Shown one piece after another: positions 8,242 to 16,059 of a stretch of 34,658 nt of DNA. A program made the position numbers and the translations under genes. The notes under the pieces were generated by a model. The model had not been told where the DNA came from. It searched no databases and saw nothing but the letters and a program-made list of their open reading frames with translations. Position 1 is the first letter of the stretch. The number at the start of each line of letters is the position of its first letter. The stretch lies in assembly GCF_027947535.2 (NCBI RefSeq), contig NZ_JAAGKO020000067.1, forward strand, positions 1-34,658, read 5' to 3'. This stretch comes from Streptantibioticus silvisoli. GTDB lineage: Bacteria; Actinomycetota; Actinomycetes; Streptomycetales; Streptomycetaceae.

Positions 8242-11058
8242 TCAGCCGCCGCCCACCGTCCCCTGGAGCAGGACCGCCGGTACCCCGTGGTCCGGGTGCA
8301 TGCGCAGCAGGGTCAGCACGGTTCCCGCCAGCCCGGTCATCAGTCCCGGCGCGGTGGCCTCCACGGCGCCCGAACCCGTGGGGGCGTGCTCCAGTTCGTC
8401 CAGCAGGGCTGCGGCGAGTACGTCCCGGTCCGGCAGTACGGCGCCGACCCGGGCGGTCCGGGCCGACTCCAGCGCCTCCCAGCGTCCGCAGTCGCCGTGG
8501 CACAGCGACCTGCCGTGCCCGAACCCGGCGGCCAGTACCGCCTCCGCGGCGGCACGCGCCGGCTCGCGGTAGCGGGGATCGCCGGTGCGCGCCAACAGGT
8601 CGCAGGCGGCCAGCGCGGTACCGGCCGCACCGCGGCACCAGCCGGCGTCGTGCCCGGTGGCGGGTGACCACGGCGGCCCCGACAGGTCGTCGGGCTGCCG
8701 GCCACCGGTCAGCCGGGCCCGCGCCCAGGCGGTGCCCAGCGGGCCGTTGAGGAACCCGGCGGCGCCGGCCGTACCGCGGTCGGCCGTACCACTGTCGGCC
8801 GCGCCACCGTCGTCAGTACCGTCGACCGACGCGAGGAGGGTCTGCGTGAGGCCGTCCGCGACGGCGCGCAGGCCCGGGTCCGCGGTGGCGGCGGCCAGGT
8901 CGGCCAGCGGGACGGCGGCGCCGGCCGGTCCGGCGGCCCAGCCGGTGAGCGGATCGCCGTCCGGGGTGATCCGCCGGGCGAGGGCGACGGCCCGCCGGGT
9001 CATCGCGGGGTCGTTCAGCAGCGCGCCCAGCGTCCGCCACGTCCACACCTGTCCCGGCAACCCGGTCAGGGCGCCGTGCCGCGGCAACGCCCTGGACGAC
9101 TCCGCGACCTGGAGGCCGCGGACCGCGCCGGCGACCAACTCGGTGAGCCCGTCCACCGGTTCGGCCCGGTCGTGCCGGACCTCGCGCAGGTACGCGGCCA
9201 GGCAGAGCGCGACGCCGGCCTGGCCGCTGAACAGGTCGGGCCCCAGTTCCCGCACGCCCCAGCCCGCGGCGGAAAGCACCGGCCCGATCCAGCTGACCGA
9301 GCCGTCGGCGCCGTGCACGGCGGTGTCACGCAGCACGGTGACCGAGGCCGCCGCCAGCCCGCGCCGCCGCTGCTCGACCCGGGCGGCCGACCGCTCGCCC
9401 GGCGCACCGGACCGTACGGCCTGCTGCCCATCGGACCGTACGGCCTGCTCCGCACCGGCCGGGCGGGGCTCGACGCGGTGCACGACGCGGGACTCGACGC
9501 GGTGCGGGTCGCGGTAGAGGCCGGGCAGCGCGTGGGTGACGAAGCGGGCCTCGCGCGCCAGGTCCGCGCAGCGCCACTCCTCCAGCGCCTCCCGCAGCTC
9601 CGCCGCTCCGAGGGTCAGGGTGTGGACGGGGGTGTCGCCGGCGAGGATCTGGGCGAGTTCGGCGTCGATGGCCGCCTCGTCACGGGGTGCGGACGGGTTG
9701 CCGCGGGCGTGCCGGCGCAGGGTCAGCCGGGCCCGCTCCAACGCCGCCGGCTCGTTGTGGAAGGCCGCCGGATGGGTCAGCATCGTGCGGATGTCGCCGT
9801 AGACCTGGGTGGAGCGCCGCACCAGCCGGACGTCCGCGCCGAGGAACAGGTCCAGCAGCGGTGCGAGCGAGCCGGCCGCGTCCAGCCGGCGCATCCGGGC
9901 CGACAACTCCTCGAACCCGGCGACGATCTCCTCCCAGTGCCGTTCCGGCTGCGGGTCGGCGCAGGGGTGGTTGAGGAACGCCGACGGGCTGGCCTCCCGC
10001 TGGACCAGCCGGGCCTCGTCGGTGCCGGCGTCGGCGATGCCGCGCACCCGTAGCGCGGGCTGCTCGCCGGGGAGCCTGCCGACGGCGGAGTAGTCGATCC
10101 CCGCCACCAGCCCGTTGCGCGCCGGCAGGATGCCGGTCCGTACGACGGCGCGGCCGAGGATGCGGCGGGCGGCGGAGGTGGCGTCCGGCCCGGCCGGGCC
10201 CGGGGGCGCGGGGGTGAACATCGTCTCGGCGTCCACGATCACCGGCACCGGCCCGACCGCCAGGACGTTGGCCGCGTGCAGGTCCGTGCCGCCGAGCAGC
10301 CGCATCACCGCGAGCCAGTGGCCCAGGTTCCGGTGGAAGGCGGCCAGTTCGGCATCGTCCGCGCAGTGCCGGTGCGTCTCGAACGCGGCCCAGCCGTAGC
10401 CGGGCCGGGCGAGGGTGCGCGGCGTCCTGACGCGTTCGGGAGCCTCCGGCAGCAGCCCGGCGAGGAACGTGTCGAGGGCGGCGTCGACCTGGGCCGGGCG
10501 TGGTTTGTACATGACCGAACCGCCGTCGAAGCGCAGCCGGGAGACGGTGTGGCCGCCGCGGTGCGGGTCGCCCTGTCCGAGGGTGAGGCCCAGCAGGTTC
10601 CCCAGCGGCCGGTCCGCCAGCCGGTCCAGCGCCGGGCGGTCGGCTGCCAGCCGCTCGGCGAGCACCGTGACGGCGTGCACGAGGTTGCCGGCCGCCGCGT
10701 CCAGCCGGGGTCGCAGCGTGGGATAGCGCGCGTCGAGCCCGTCCCGGAAGGCGGGGCCGCGCGCGTGGTCGAGGAAGGCGTTCCAGCGCTCCCGGGGATC
10801 GGGGGCGTCGAGCTGTCCGGTGAGCGAGGCCGCGCGTAACTCCAGCAGCAGGGTGCGGCCCAGCCTGGTCTCGGTGCCGGCCAGCAGATACTGGCGGGCG
10901 TCGCGGGCGATGACCTGTCTGTCCCGGTCCTCCAGTCCCCCGACACCCGCCAGCCGTTCACCGATCCGCGCGGACCAGTCGGCGGTGAGCGCTGCGACGG
11001 GGCGGTGGAAGAGACCGCGGGGCGCCTGCGCGCCCGGTACCGTCCGTGAGCCGTCCAT
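8242..11058 (-). CDS. LanM-like class II lanthipeptide synthetase with degenerate cyclase
   Basis: A 938-residue two-domain synthetase. ATG 11058 is preferred over in-frame GTG 11061 and TTG 11070. The N-terminal dehydratase (about residues 1-520) keeps the motifs I know from CylM-type enzymes: GDPHRGG (D164, H166), VMYKPRP (K185), GGTDLHAANV (D259, H261, N264), IVDAETMF (D276, E278) and RRSTQVYG (R415, T417). The C-terminal LanC-like domain (about 590-938) keeps the zinc ligands C808 (GWCRGAAG), C853 and H854 (SLCHGDCG). The motif that normally reads GxxHG with the catalytic His is GWAAG (706-710) or GFLNG (768-772), so no His is present at either candidate position. A low-complexity linker joins the domains. 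It lies 50 bp downstream of the repeat precursor gene on the same strand. Inference: it phosphorylates and eliminates Ser/Thr of that precursor but makes no thioether rings. Confidence 0.92.
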   Translation of the reverse strand: MDGSRTVPGAQAPRGLFHRPVAALTADWSARIGERLAGVGGLEDRDRQVIARDARQYLLAGTETRLGRTLLLELRAASLTGQLDAPDPRERWNAFLDHARGPAFRDGLDARYPTLRPRLDAAAGNLVHAVTVLAERLAADRPALDRLADRPLGNLLGLTLGQGDPHRGGHTVSRLRFDGGSVMYKPRPAQVDAALDTFLAGLLPEAPERVRTPRTLARPGYGWAAFETHRHCADDAELAAFHRNLGHWLAVMRLLGGTDLHAANVLAVGPVPVIVDAETMFTPAPPGPAGPDATSAARRILGRAVVRTGILPARNGLVAGIDYSAVGRLPGEQPALRVRGIADAGTDEARLVQREASPSAFLNHPCADPQPERHWEEIVAGFEELSARMRRLDAAGSLAPLLDLFLGADVRLVRRSTQVYGDIRTMLTHPAAFHNEPAALERARLTLRRHARGNPSAPRDEAAIDAELAQILAGDTPVHTLTLGAAELREALEEWRCADLAREARFVTHALPGLYRDPHRVESRVVHRVEPRPAGAEQAVRSDGQQAVRSGAPGERSAARVEQRRRGLAAASVTVLRDTAVHGADGSVSWIGPVLSAAGWGVRELGPDLFSGQAGVALCLAAYLREVRHDRAEPVDGLTELVAGAVRGLQVAESSRALPRHGALTGLPGQVWTWRTLGALLNDPAMTRRAVALARRITPDGDPLTGWAAGPAGAAVPLADLAAATADPGLRAVADGLTQTLLASVDGTDDGGAADSGTADRGTAGAAGFLNGPLGTAWARARLTGGRQPDDLSGPPWSPATGHDAGWCRGAAGTALAACDLLARTGDPRYREPARAAAEAVLAAGFGHGRSLCHGDCGRWEALESARTARVGAVLPDRDVLAAALLDELEHAPTGSGAVEATAPGLMTGLAGTVLTLLRMHPDHGVPAVLLQGTVGGG

Positions 11059-11108
11059 CACCCCGTCCAATCCACCACCGGCTGCTTCCGCGATACGTCA
11101 CCCAGGGA

Positions 11109-11831
11109 TCACGCGTAGACGAGCCCCGGCTCCTCGATGGTGATGGACGGCTCCTCGATCGTGATCAGCGCCTCCAGCACCGAGGGCTCCTCGATGGTGA
11201 TGAACATGTCGACCAGCGAGGGCTCTTCGATCGTGATCGAGGGCTCCTCGATCGTGATCAGCATGTCGACCAGCGAGGGCTCTTCGATGGTGATGGACGG
11301 CTCCTCGATGGTGATGAGGGAGTCGACCAGCGAAGGCTCCTCAATGGTGATCGAGGGCTCCTCGATCGTGATCAGCGCCTCCACCAGCGAGGGCTCTTCG
11401 ATGGTGATGGACGGCTCCTCGATGGTGATGAGGGAGTCGACCAGCGAAGGCTCCTCGATCGTGATGGACGGCTCCTCGATCGTGATCAGCGCGCCCATCA
11501 CCGAGGGCTCCTCGATCGTGATCAGCGCCTCCACCACCGAGGGCTCCTCGATCGTGATCGACGGCTCCTCGATCGTGATCAGCGCGCCCACCAGCGAAGG
11601 CTCCTCGATCGTGATCGAAGGCTCCTCGATGGTGATGAGGGAGTCGACCAGCGAAGGCTCCTCGATCGTGATCGACGGCTCCTCGATCGTGATCAGCGCG
11701 CCCATCACCGAGGGCTCCTCGATCGTGATCGACGGCTCCTCGATCGTGATCGACGGCTCCTCGATCGTGATCAGCGCCTCCACCACCGAGGGCTCCTCGA
11801 TCGTGATCGACGGCTCCTCGATCGTGATGAG
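11109..11831. repeat. DNA repeat array encoding the ITIEEPS modules
   Basis: Tandem DNA units built on ctcgatcgtgatc and ggctcctcgat with few silent variants (gtgatg versus gtgatc, ggctcc versus ggctct). Most modules are 57 bp, with 36-bp and 78-bp variants that match loss or gain of whole 21-bp heptads. The unequal copy number implies expansion and contraction by recombination or slippage. Confidence 0.9.
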
Positions 11832-11954
11832 GGAGTCCGTCACGGAGAAGACCGTTCCGGCGAACAGCGGACCGGCGGGGTTTTCCATTCCGCAGGCACT
11901 GTCGGAGCCGGAGAGCCAGGCGGCGAGGACCTGGTCCATTTCTTTCTTGATCAT
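11109..11954 (-). CDS. Multi-core RiPP precursor with 25 ITIEEP(S/G) heptads
   Basis: A 281-residue protein. ATG 11954 is preceded by GAAGGG about 8 bases upstream. Residues 1-41 look like a leader (MIKKEMDQVLAAWLSG at the start) and contain the only Cys (C21) and the only two Lys. Residues 42-281 are 13 modules. Each begins LITIEEPS (FITIEEPS in one), has zero to two further ITIEEPS units, and ends in a four-residue spacer such as VVEA, VMGA, LVDS, LVGA, LVEA, LVDM, VLEA or LVYA. Ten modules hold two heptads, one holds three and two hold one, giving 25 heptads. The last heptad is ITIEEPG. The repeats have no Cys, Lys or Arg and are strongly acidic. The adjacent LanM suggests Ser/Thr modification. 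I do not recognise this precursor family. The opposite strand is also open through the repeats, but it lacks a fitting start and context. Confidence 0.85.
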   Translation of the reverse strand: MIKKEMDQVLAAWLSGSDSACGMENPAGPLFAGTVFSVTDSLITIEEPSITIEEPSVVEALITIEEPSITIEEPSITIEEPSVMGALITIEEPSITIEEPSLVDSLITIEEPSITIEEPSLVGALITIEEPSITIEEPSVVEALITIEEPSVMGALITIEEPSITIEEPSLVDSLITIEEPSITIEEPSLVEALITIEEPSITIEEPSLVDSLITIEEPSITIEEPSLVDMLITIEEPSITIEEPSLVDMFITIEEPSVLEALITIEEPSITIEEPGLVYA

Positions 11955-12063
11955 TTGCGTAGCCCTTCAGCGGAAGTGTTCCGAGGGTGTGGGAAGTACC
12001 TGAAACGTCGCGCACCGAATCCGAGTTCGGACGGGAAGGGGTGTTGCCGCGTTCGCTGTCCGG

Positions 12064-12092
12064 AATGTACGGGCCCGGAATTCGCATGACAC
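12064..12092 (-). promoter_or_regulatory. Candidate promoter of the precursor/lanM operon
   Basis: On the minus strand a TACATT box (12064-12069) lies 17 bp from a GTGTCA box (12087-12092). Each matches 4 of 6 bases of the sigma-70-type consensus. It would give a 5' leader of about 100 nt before ATG 11954. The assignment is by eye only. Confidence 0.3.
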
Positions 12093-12125
12093 ACGATTGT
12101 GCAGTAGATCGACTATGCAATCGTG
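12092..12125. promoter_or_regulatory. Palindromic operator-like site upstream of the precursor
   Basis: Inverted arms CACGATTG (12092-12099) and CAATCGTG (12118-12125) are perfect, with further partial symmetry inside (GCA/TGC, TAG/CTA). The site abuts the candidate -35 box. It could bind a dimeric TetR- or GntR-type regulator. The cognate protein is unknown. Confidence 0.45.
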
Positions 12126-13145
12126 GACCTTATCAGGGCGGGCAGGACTGCGGAAGAGAATGGCATCAGGGCGCCATTGGGACGGCCTTCCGGAGTCGAA
12201 GCGGAAGCGTTCGGCGGCGTTCGCCCGATCTGCTCGTTTCGGGCCGTATTCCATTCCCTTTATGGGAACGGCACTCCGGGTCCCCTCTCCCCCTTCTCCG
12301 CCGGCGCACCGACCCGCACGACGGCCCGCAGGTCCGGGCGGTCGTCGCGAGCGGCGACCACCGCAGGGGAGCGTCGGCGGCCGGTCCGGCCGGCCGGTTA
12401 CGACGCCGGTGGCCGATTCCGCTTGGGTGCCGACCACGCGACGTCAACACGGCGCCGACGCGACGTCGGCGCTTCGCTGAGCCGCGACCGGCGAGGTGCG
12501 CGCAGCCCGCCCCGCGGTGCGGTTCCGCTCCCGCACGGGCCCGCCTCGTCCGCCCGGCGTGGACGCCACGGTGCCGCTACGGAACGGCCTCCACCTCCGC
12601 CCGGCGCACGGGGGTCCCGCGCTCGCAACGTCGCGAACCCTGCGGGGCGATGAACACGGAGCGTCGGCGTTGCCCACGCCGATCCGGCCACCGGGCTGCC
12701 ACCGCGGCGCGGCGCGGCGATGACGACGGCTCCCCGACCGTGGCAGCCGACTCCGGCGGCACGATCGGTCCGGTGTTCAGCGCGGCGTTCGGTCCGGCGT
12801 TCTGTCCGACGTTCGTCCGACGGTGGTGTACGCCACGGTCGGCCGCGGGGTGACGCCGGCGGCCCATGATGCGGCCGAGCGCCGCGTACGCATTGTCACT
12901 CGGGCAACTGGCCCTGCTCGCACCGGAATCGGAGACTCCGGAGCCCCGTCTCGGCCGCTGGTGCCTCATCCATCGCGTTACCTCGGCTGGCGCCGGCCTC
13001 GTGCCGATGCACCGTCACATCGGCGGCTCCCTCCCGGCAGCGGCGCCGGAGACCGAGGCGACTGCGCCCGGATCGTCGACAGCACCGGCGCTGGAGCGCG
13101 AACCCGTTGCGCCCGGAGGGTCGACAGCGCCGACCGCACGCATTG
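12126..13145. other. Gap of about 1 kb with no supported gene
   Basis: All open frames are arginine-, proline- or serine-rich and lack a convincing ribosome site or family motif. A perfect hairpin with 9-bp arms and a 3-base loop (GCGCCGACG cga CGTCGGCGC) lies at 12452-12472. Three 12-bp units of the type ggcgttcggtcc lie at about 12783-12817. The sequence cgcattgtca occurs near 12889 and again near 13139, where it overlaps the end of the MmyB-like gene. Confidence 0.5.
12452..12472. terminator. Strong hairpin in the intergenic gap
   Basis: Perfect 9-bp arms (GCGCCGACG / CGTCGGCGC) around a 3-nt loop. No gene clearly ends here, so it may be a structural element rather than a terminator. Confidence 0.35.
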
Positions 13146-14033
13146 TCAGAGCGGGAGTTGTTCGATGCGTCGGGCGCTTTCGCTGCCGGGCTGCGGGGTG
13201 AAGATGAGCATGTGGTGTCCAGGTGCCGAGACGATCTCGAACGCACCGCAGTAGAGATGCAGGTCGCCGACGAGGGGGTGGTGGATCAACTGGTTCGTCG
13301 GGAGCGGGCTCGGCCGTAGCTCGTGCTGCGCCCAGAGTGCCGCGAAGTCCGTACTGGAGGCGCCGAGTTGTACCGCGGTGTCGGTGATCCGCGGGTCGTC
13401 GGGGAACTGCGCCGACGAGGCCCGCAGCCGGGCCACCGCTGTGCGGGCGGTGGCGTGCCATTCACCGAAGAAGGCTCTGGCAGCGGGGTCGCGGAAGACC
13501 ATGTGCAGCAGATTCTCGGTCCTGGAGAACCCGTCGTAGAGGACCGCGGCGACCGGGTTGAGGTCCACGATGTCGAGGCTGGGACCGATGACCGTGACCG
13601 GCGTCCTGAGCAGCGGCGAATCGAGCAACGTCCGCAGATGCAGGGCCATTTCGGGAGAGGGACCGGCGGTGGGCCGGGGTGCCGCCAGTCCTGCCAGCCG
13701 GAACAGGTGGCCGCTCTCGTTGTCGTTGAGGCGCAGTGCCCGGCTGAGGGATTCCAGGATCTGGGTGGAGGGGTGGCGTTCGCGGCCCTGTTCGAGGCGG
13801 GTGTAGTAGTCGGTGCTGATGCCGGCCAGGCCCGCGAGCTCCTCGCGGCGCAGCCCGTGGACCTGCCGTCGGCGCTGGTCCATCACGATGTTCACCGAAC
13901 CGGGGTCCGTCCGCGCCCGCCGGGCCTTGAGGAAGTCACCGAGCGCGGACGACCGGCCCCCGCGCACCCCGGGTACGCCGGTCGCCGCAACGGCCGGATC
14001 CGGGCTGGGCTCAGCACGAGGGACAGGGGTCAT
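13146..14033 (-). CDS. XRE-family regulator with MmyB-like ligand-binding domain
   Basis: A 295-residue DNA-binding protein. The N-terminal helix-turn-helix includes LRREELAGLAGISTDYYTRL followed by EQGRERHPSTQILESLSRAL, the standard opening of actinomycete MmyB-like regulators. The C-terminal MmyB-like domain (about residues 120-290) carries VIGPSLDIVDLNP and the aromatic NLLHMVFRDPAARAFF. Members usually repress or activate an adjacent oxidoreductase or hydrolase operon, and a fatty-acid-like ligand is suspected from MmyB structures. ATG 14033 was chosen. The frame stays open to 14348, but that extension is proline-rich and repeat-encoded. It faces the gap next to the precursor and could regulate either side. 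Confidence 0.9.
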   Translation of the reverse strand: MTPVPRAEPSPDPAVAATGVPGVRGGRSSALGDFLKARRARTDPGSVNIVMDQRRRQVHGLRREELAGLAGISTDYYTRLEQGRERHPSTQILESLSRALRLNDNESGHLFRLAGLAAPRPTAGPSPEMALHLRTLLDSPLLRTPVTVIGPSLDIVDLNPVAAVLYDGFSRTENLLHMVFRDPAARAFFGEWHATARTAVARLRASSAQFPDDPRITDTAVQLGASSTDFAALWAQHELRPSPLPTNQLIHHPLVGDLHLYCGAFEIVSAPGHHMLIFTPQPGSESARRIEQLPL

Positions 14034-14100
14034 GGCAGCCTTCGGTGGGATCGGGGGCGGGAGGTGATGACTTCGGGGGGCCGGGGTGGTGGCTTCCGGT

Positions 14101-14190
14101 GCGGTGGATGCCGGGACGGTGGATGCCGGGACGGTGACGTCCGGGAGGGCGCCTTCCGGGACGGTGACGTCCGGGAGGCGACTTCCGGGG
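14101..14190. repeat. 15-bp tandem repeats (about six units)
   Basis: Units of 15 bp ending in ccggg follow each other from 14101: gcggtggatgccggg, acggtggatgccggg, acggtgacgtccggg, agggcgccttccggg, acggtgacgtccggg and a degenerate sixth. They lie just upstream of the MmyB-like gene, in frame with its possible N-terminal extension (VTVP/ASTVP-type residues). Confidence 0.75.
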
Positions 14191-14631
14191 CGGGCGGTGA
14201 CCTCGGAACCGGGGCGGTGCGTCCGGGGCGGAGGCGATGACGTCGGTACCGGGGCAGTGACTTCCGGAGCTGAGGTGACGGCCGCCGGGGCCGGGGCGGT
14301 GGCTCCGGGGCAGAGGCGATGACCTCCGGGGCCGAGGGGAAACCGCATCGGCGGTCACCGGAGATCCCGGCTCGTCGGTGAACTGCCGCCTGCGTCAACC
14401 GAGTTGCCCCACCGGCCGGGAGACCGCACGCCGGTTCGGACCGTACCCCGGCTCGCGGTGGTGCCCCCGACCAGCCGCCGGCGCCGCCCCGGAGGCGACG
14501 GCGCCTCTGCGGAGACGACGGCCTCCTCGCGATGAACGGCTCGGCTCACGATGCCTCTTCCTACGGTGTCGCCCGGCGCCGTGGTGGGTGTGCGCGGCTG
14601 GGAGTGGTGGGTTTCCGGGTGGTGGGGTGGT
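14191..14631. other. Gap between the regulator and the hydrolase, no gene
   Basis: GC-rich sequence continuing the loose ccggggc-type repeats and then becoming unique. No reading frame has family motifs. It contains the promoter side of the MmyB-like gene and the 3' side of the minus-strand hydrolase. Confidence 0.45.
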
Positions 14632-15789
14632 TCATTCGGTGGTGTGGAGGGTGTCGGTGATCCAGTCGGTGATGTCCTGGGTCATGAGGGTGGGGTTGTT
14701 GAGTTGGCAGTGGGCGTCGGCGCCGGTGGCCTGGTCGTAGACGATGAGGTCCTTGCGGGGGACGTCGAGGCGTTCGTGCCAGTCGAGGGCCTGGCGCATC
14801 AGGACGGTGGGTTCGGCGCCGCCGGCGATGGACAGGAAGGGGCAGTGGACGTCGGCGGGGTCGACGATCCAGGTGTCCATGCGCGCGGCGAGTTCGGGCA
14901 TGCTGGTGGCGCCGCCCTTCCACAGCAGGGCAGCGGTGTTGCGGCGTGCGGCGCCGCGTTCGCCGGCGGCGGCCACGGCGGCGCTGCCGAACAGTTCACG
15001 CGGTTGCGGGAAGGGGGTGCTGGCCACGCAGGCGGCCAGCCGCGGTTCGTGCGCGGCGGCGCGGGTGGCCCAGTACCCGCCGAGGCTGAAGCCGACCAGG
15101 ACGAGCCCGGCGGGGTCGACGCCGCGCCGGAGCAGGGCGTCGATCGTCGCGCCGACCGGCCGCTCGGACTCACCCGTCCAGTGCAGCCCGTCCAGCGCGG
15201 TGGCGTTGGAGCCGGGCAGGTCGACGATCGCCACGTTGAACCCCCGCTCCCACGCACCGCGCCCGATCGTGAAGAACAGGTTCTCCAGCGCGGAGTCCGC
15301 ACCCCCGACCACCACCAGCGTCGGCGCGGCCGGGTCGGGCGCCCGCAGCAGCAGCGCCGGCAGCTCAGCGCCCTCGTAGGGCACGCCGAAGAACTGCGCC
15401 GGCCACCCGAACAACCCGACCGCCTCGCGGAACGTCGCCCGCGTCTCACCCAGCAGCCGCGTCAGCTCCGGCCCCGGCGCACAGAACTGCCACGCCGAAC
15501 GCACCGCCGCCGCCGACTTCAACAACGCCTCCGCCGCACTGCGCCACCGCCCGCGCGCCAGCCGGTCGTCCGCCACGGCACGCTGGCGCCGGGCGTGCGC
15601 GTGGAACTCCCGCGTCCAGCTCTCCCCGTCCCCGTCGGCGATCCCCTGCGCGACGGCGAACAACTCGCCCGCGTCGAGCCCGCCCGCCTTCGACCAGCCC
15701 ATCGCCCCGGCGAAGAACGTGTCCATGTCGCTGTCATCGAAGCGGTACCGCAACGACGTGCGCTGAAAGTCCTGGGGGGTCCCGGTCAT
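14632..15789 (-). CDS. Alpha/beta hydrolase (FrsA-like esterase)
   Basis: A 385-residue protein from ATG 15789. An N-terminal helical cap of about 140 residues precedes the alpha/beta core, which has an oxyanion-type strand (LVVVGGAD) and the nucleophile elbow VLVGFSLGGYW with its Ser. The C-terminal His probably lies in GADAHCQLNNP. The layout resembles FrsA/DUF1100 and 2,6-dihydroxypseudooxynicotine hydrolase enzymes. It is divergent from a TetR gene across a 270-bp region with direct repeats, so that TetR is its likely regulator. The substrate is unknown. Confidence 0.85.
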   Translation of the reverse strand: MTGTPQDFQRTSLRYRFDDSDMDTFFAGAMGWSKAGGLDAGELFAVAQGIADGDGESWTREFHAHARRQRAVADDRLARGRWRSAAEALLKSAAAVRSAWQFCAPGPELTRLLGETRATFREAVGLFGWPAQFFGVPYEGAELPALLLRAPDPAAPTLVVVGGADSALENLFFTIGRGAWERGFNVAIVDLPGSNATALDGLHWTGESERPVGATIDALLRRGVDPAGLVLVGFSLGGYWATRAAAHEPRLAACVASTPFPQPRELFGSAAVAAAGERGAARRNTAALLWKGGATSMPELAARMDTWIVDPADVHCPFLSIAGGAEPTVLMRQALDWHERLDVPRKDLIVYDQATGADAHCQLNNPTLMTQDITDWITDTLHTTE

Positions 15790-15955
15790 GGGTCCTGATC
15801 TCCTTCGCATGTCCTCGGGCGACGCGTCCGGCGTCCCGACCCGTACGGTTCGCGCGGCTCCCGCTGGGGCAGCGTTCACGCTTTCGGGCGTGGCGGCTTC
15901 GTCCCGGCGTCCGCGCGTTCACCTGTCGTCCCGGCCGGCGGCCGGTCCTGAAATC

Positions 15956-16005
15956 AAGAGTGGAATCCATCTCCAAAAGCCATCTAAGAGTTCAATCCAT
16001 CTCTT
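15956..16005. promoter_or_regulatory. Direct-repeat operator between hydrolase and TetR
   Basis: Two copies of aagag-tnnaatccatctc begin at 15956 and 15986, a 30-bp period. Read on the minus strand, AGATGG occurs three times. This AT-richer block sits in the divergent promoter region and is the natural candidate binding site for the adjacent TetR protein. Confidence 0.5.
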
Positions 16006-16059
16006 GCGGCGAGCGTAGGTGAGCTTGCTAAGGAATGCAAACCTCTCTACCCTGAGGAG

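Noticed and set aside
11109-11954. Classical graspetide precursor
   Set aside because: The heptad has T-x-E-E spacing, but the adjacent modifying enzyme is LanM-like. The only ATP-grasp protein is distant and not of the short RimK-like macrocyclase type. Kept only as an alternative hypothesis.
11137-12003. Plus-strand open frame of 288 codons through the repeat array (GSSIVI-type repeats)
   Set aside because: It is the complement of the minus-strand repeats. It starts inside the array, lacks a ribosome site and points away from the synthetase. The minus-strand frame has start, leader, ribosome site and operon context.
12577-13246. Minus-strand short frames ending in EQGQLPE, resembling the end of the MmyB-like protein (IEQLPL)
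   Set aside because: The similarity covers only a few residues plus a cattgtca match. No HTH or ligand domain is visible, so a duplicated gene remnant cannot be supported.
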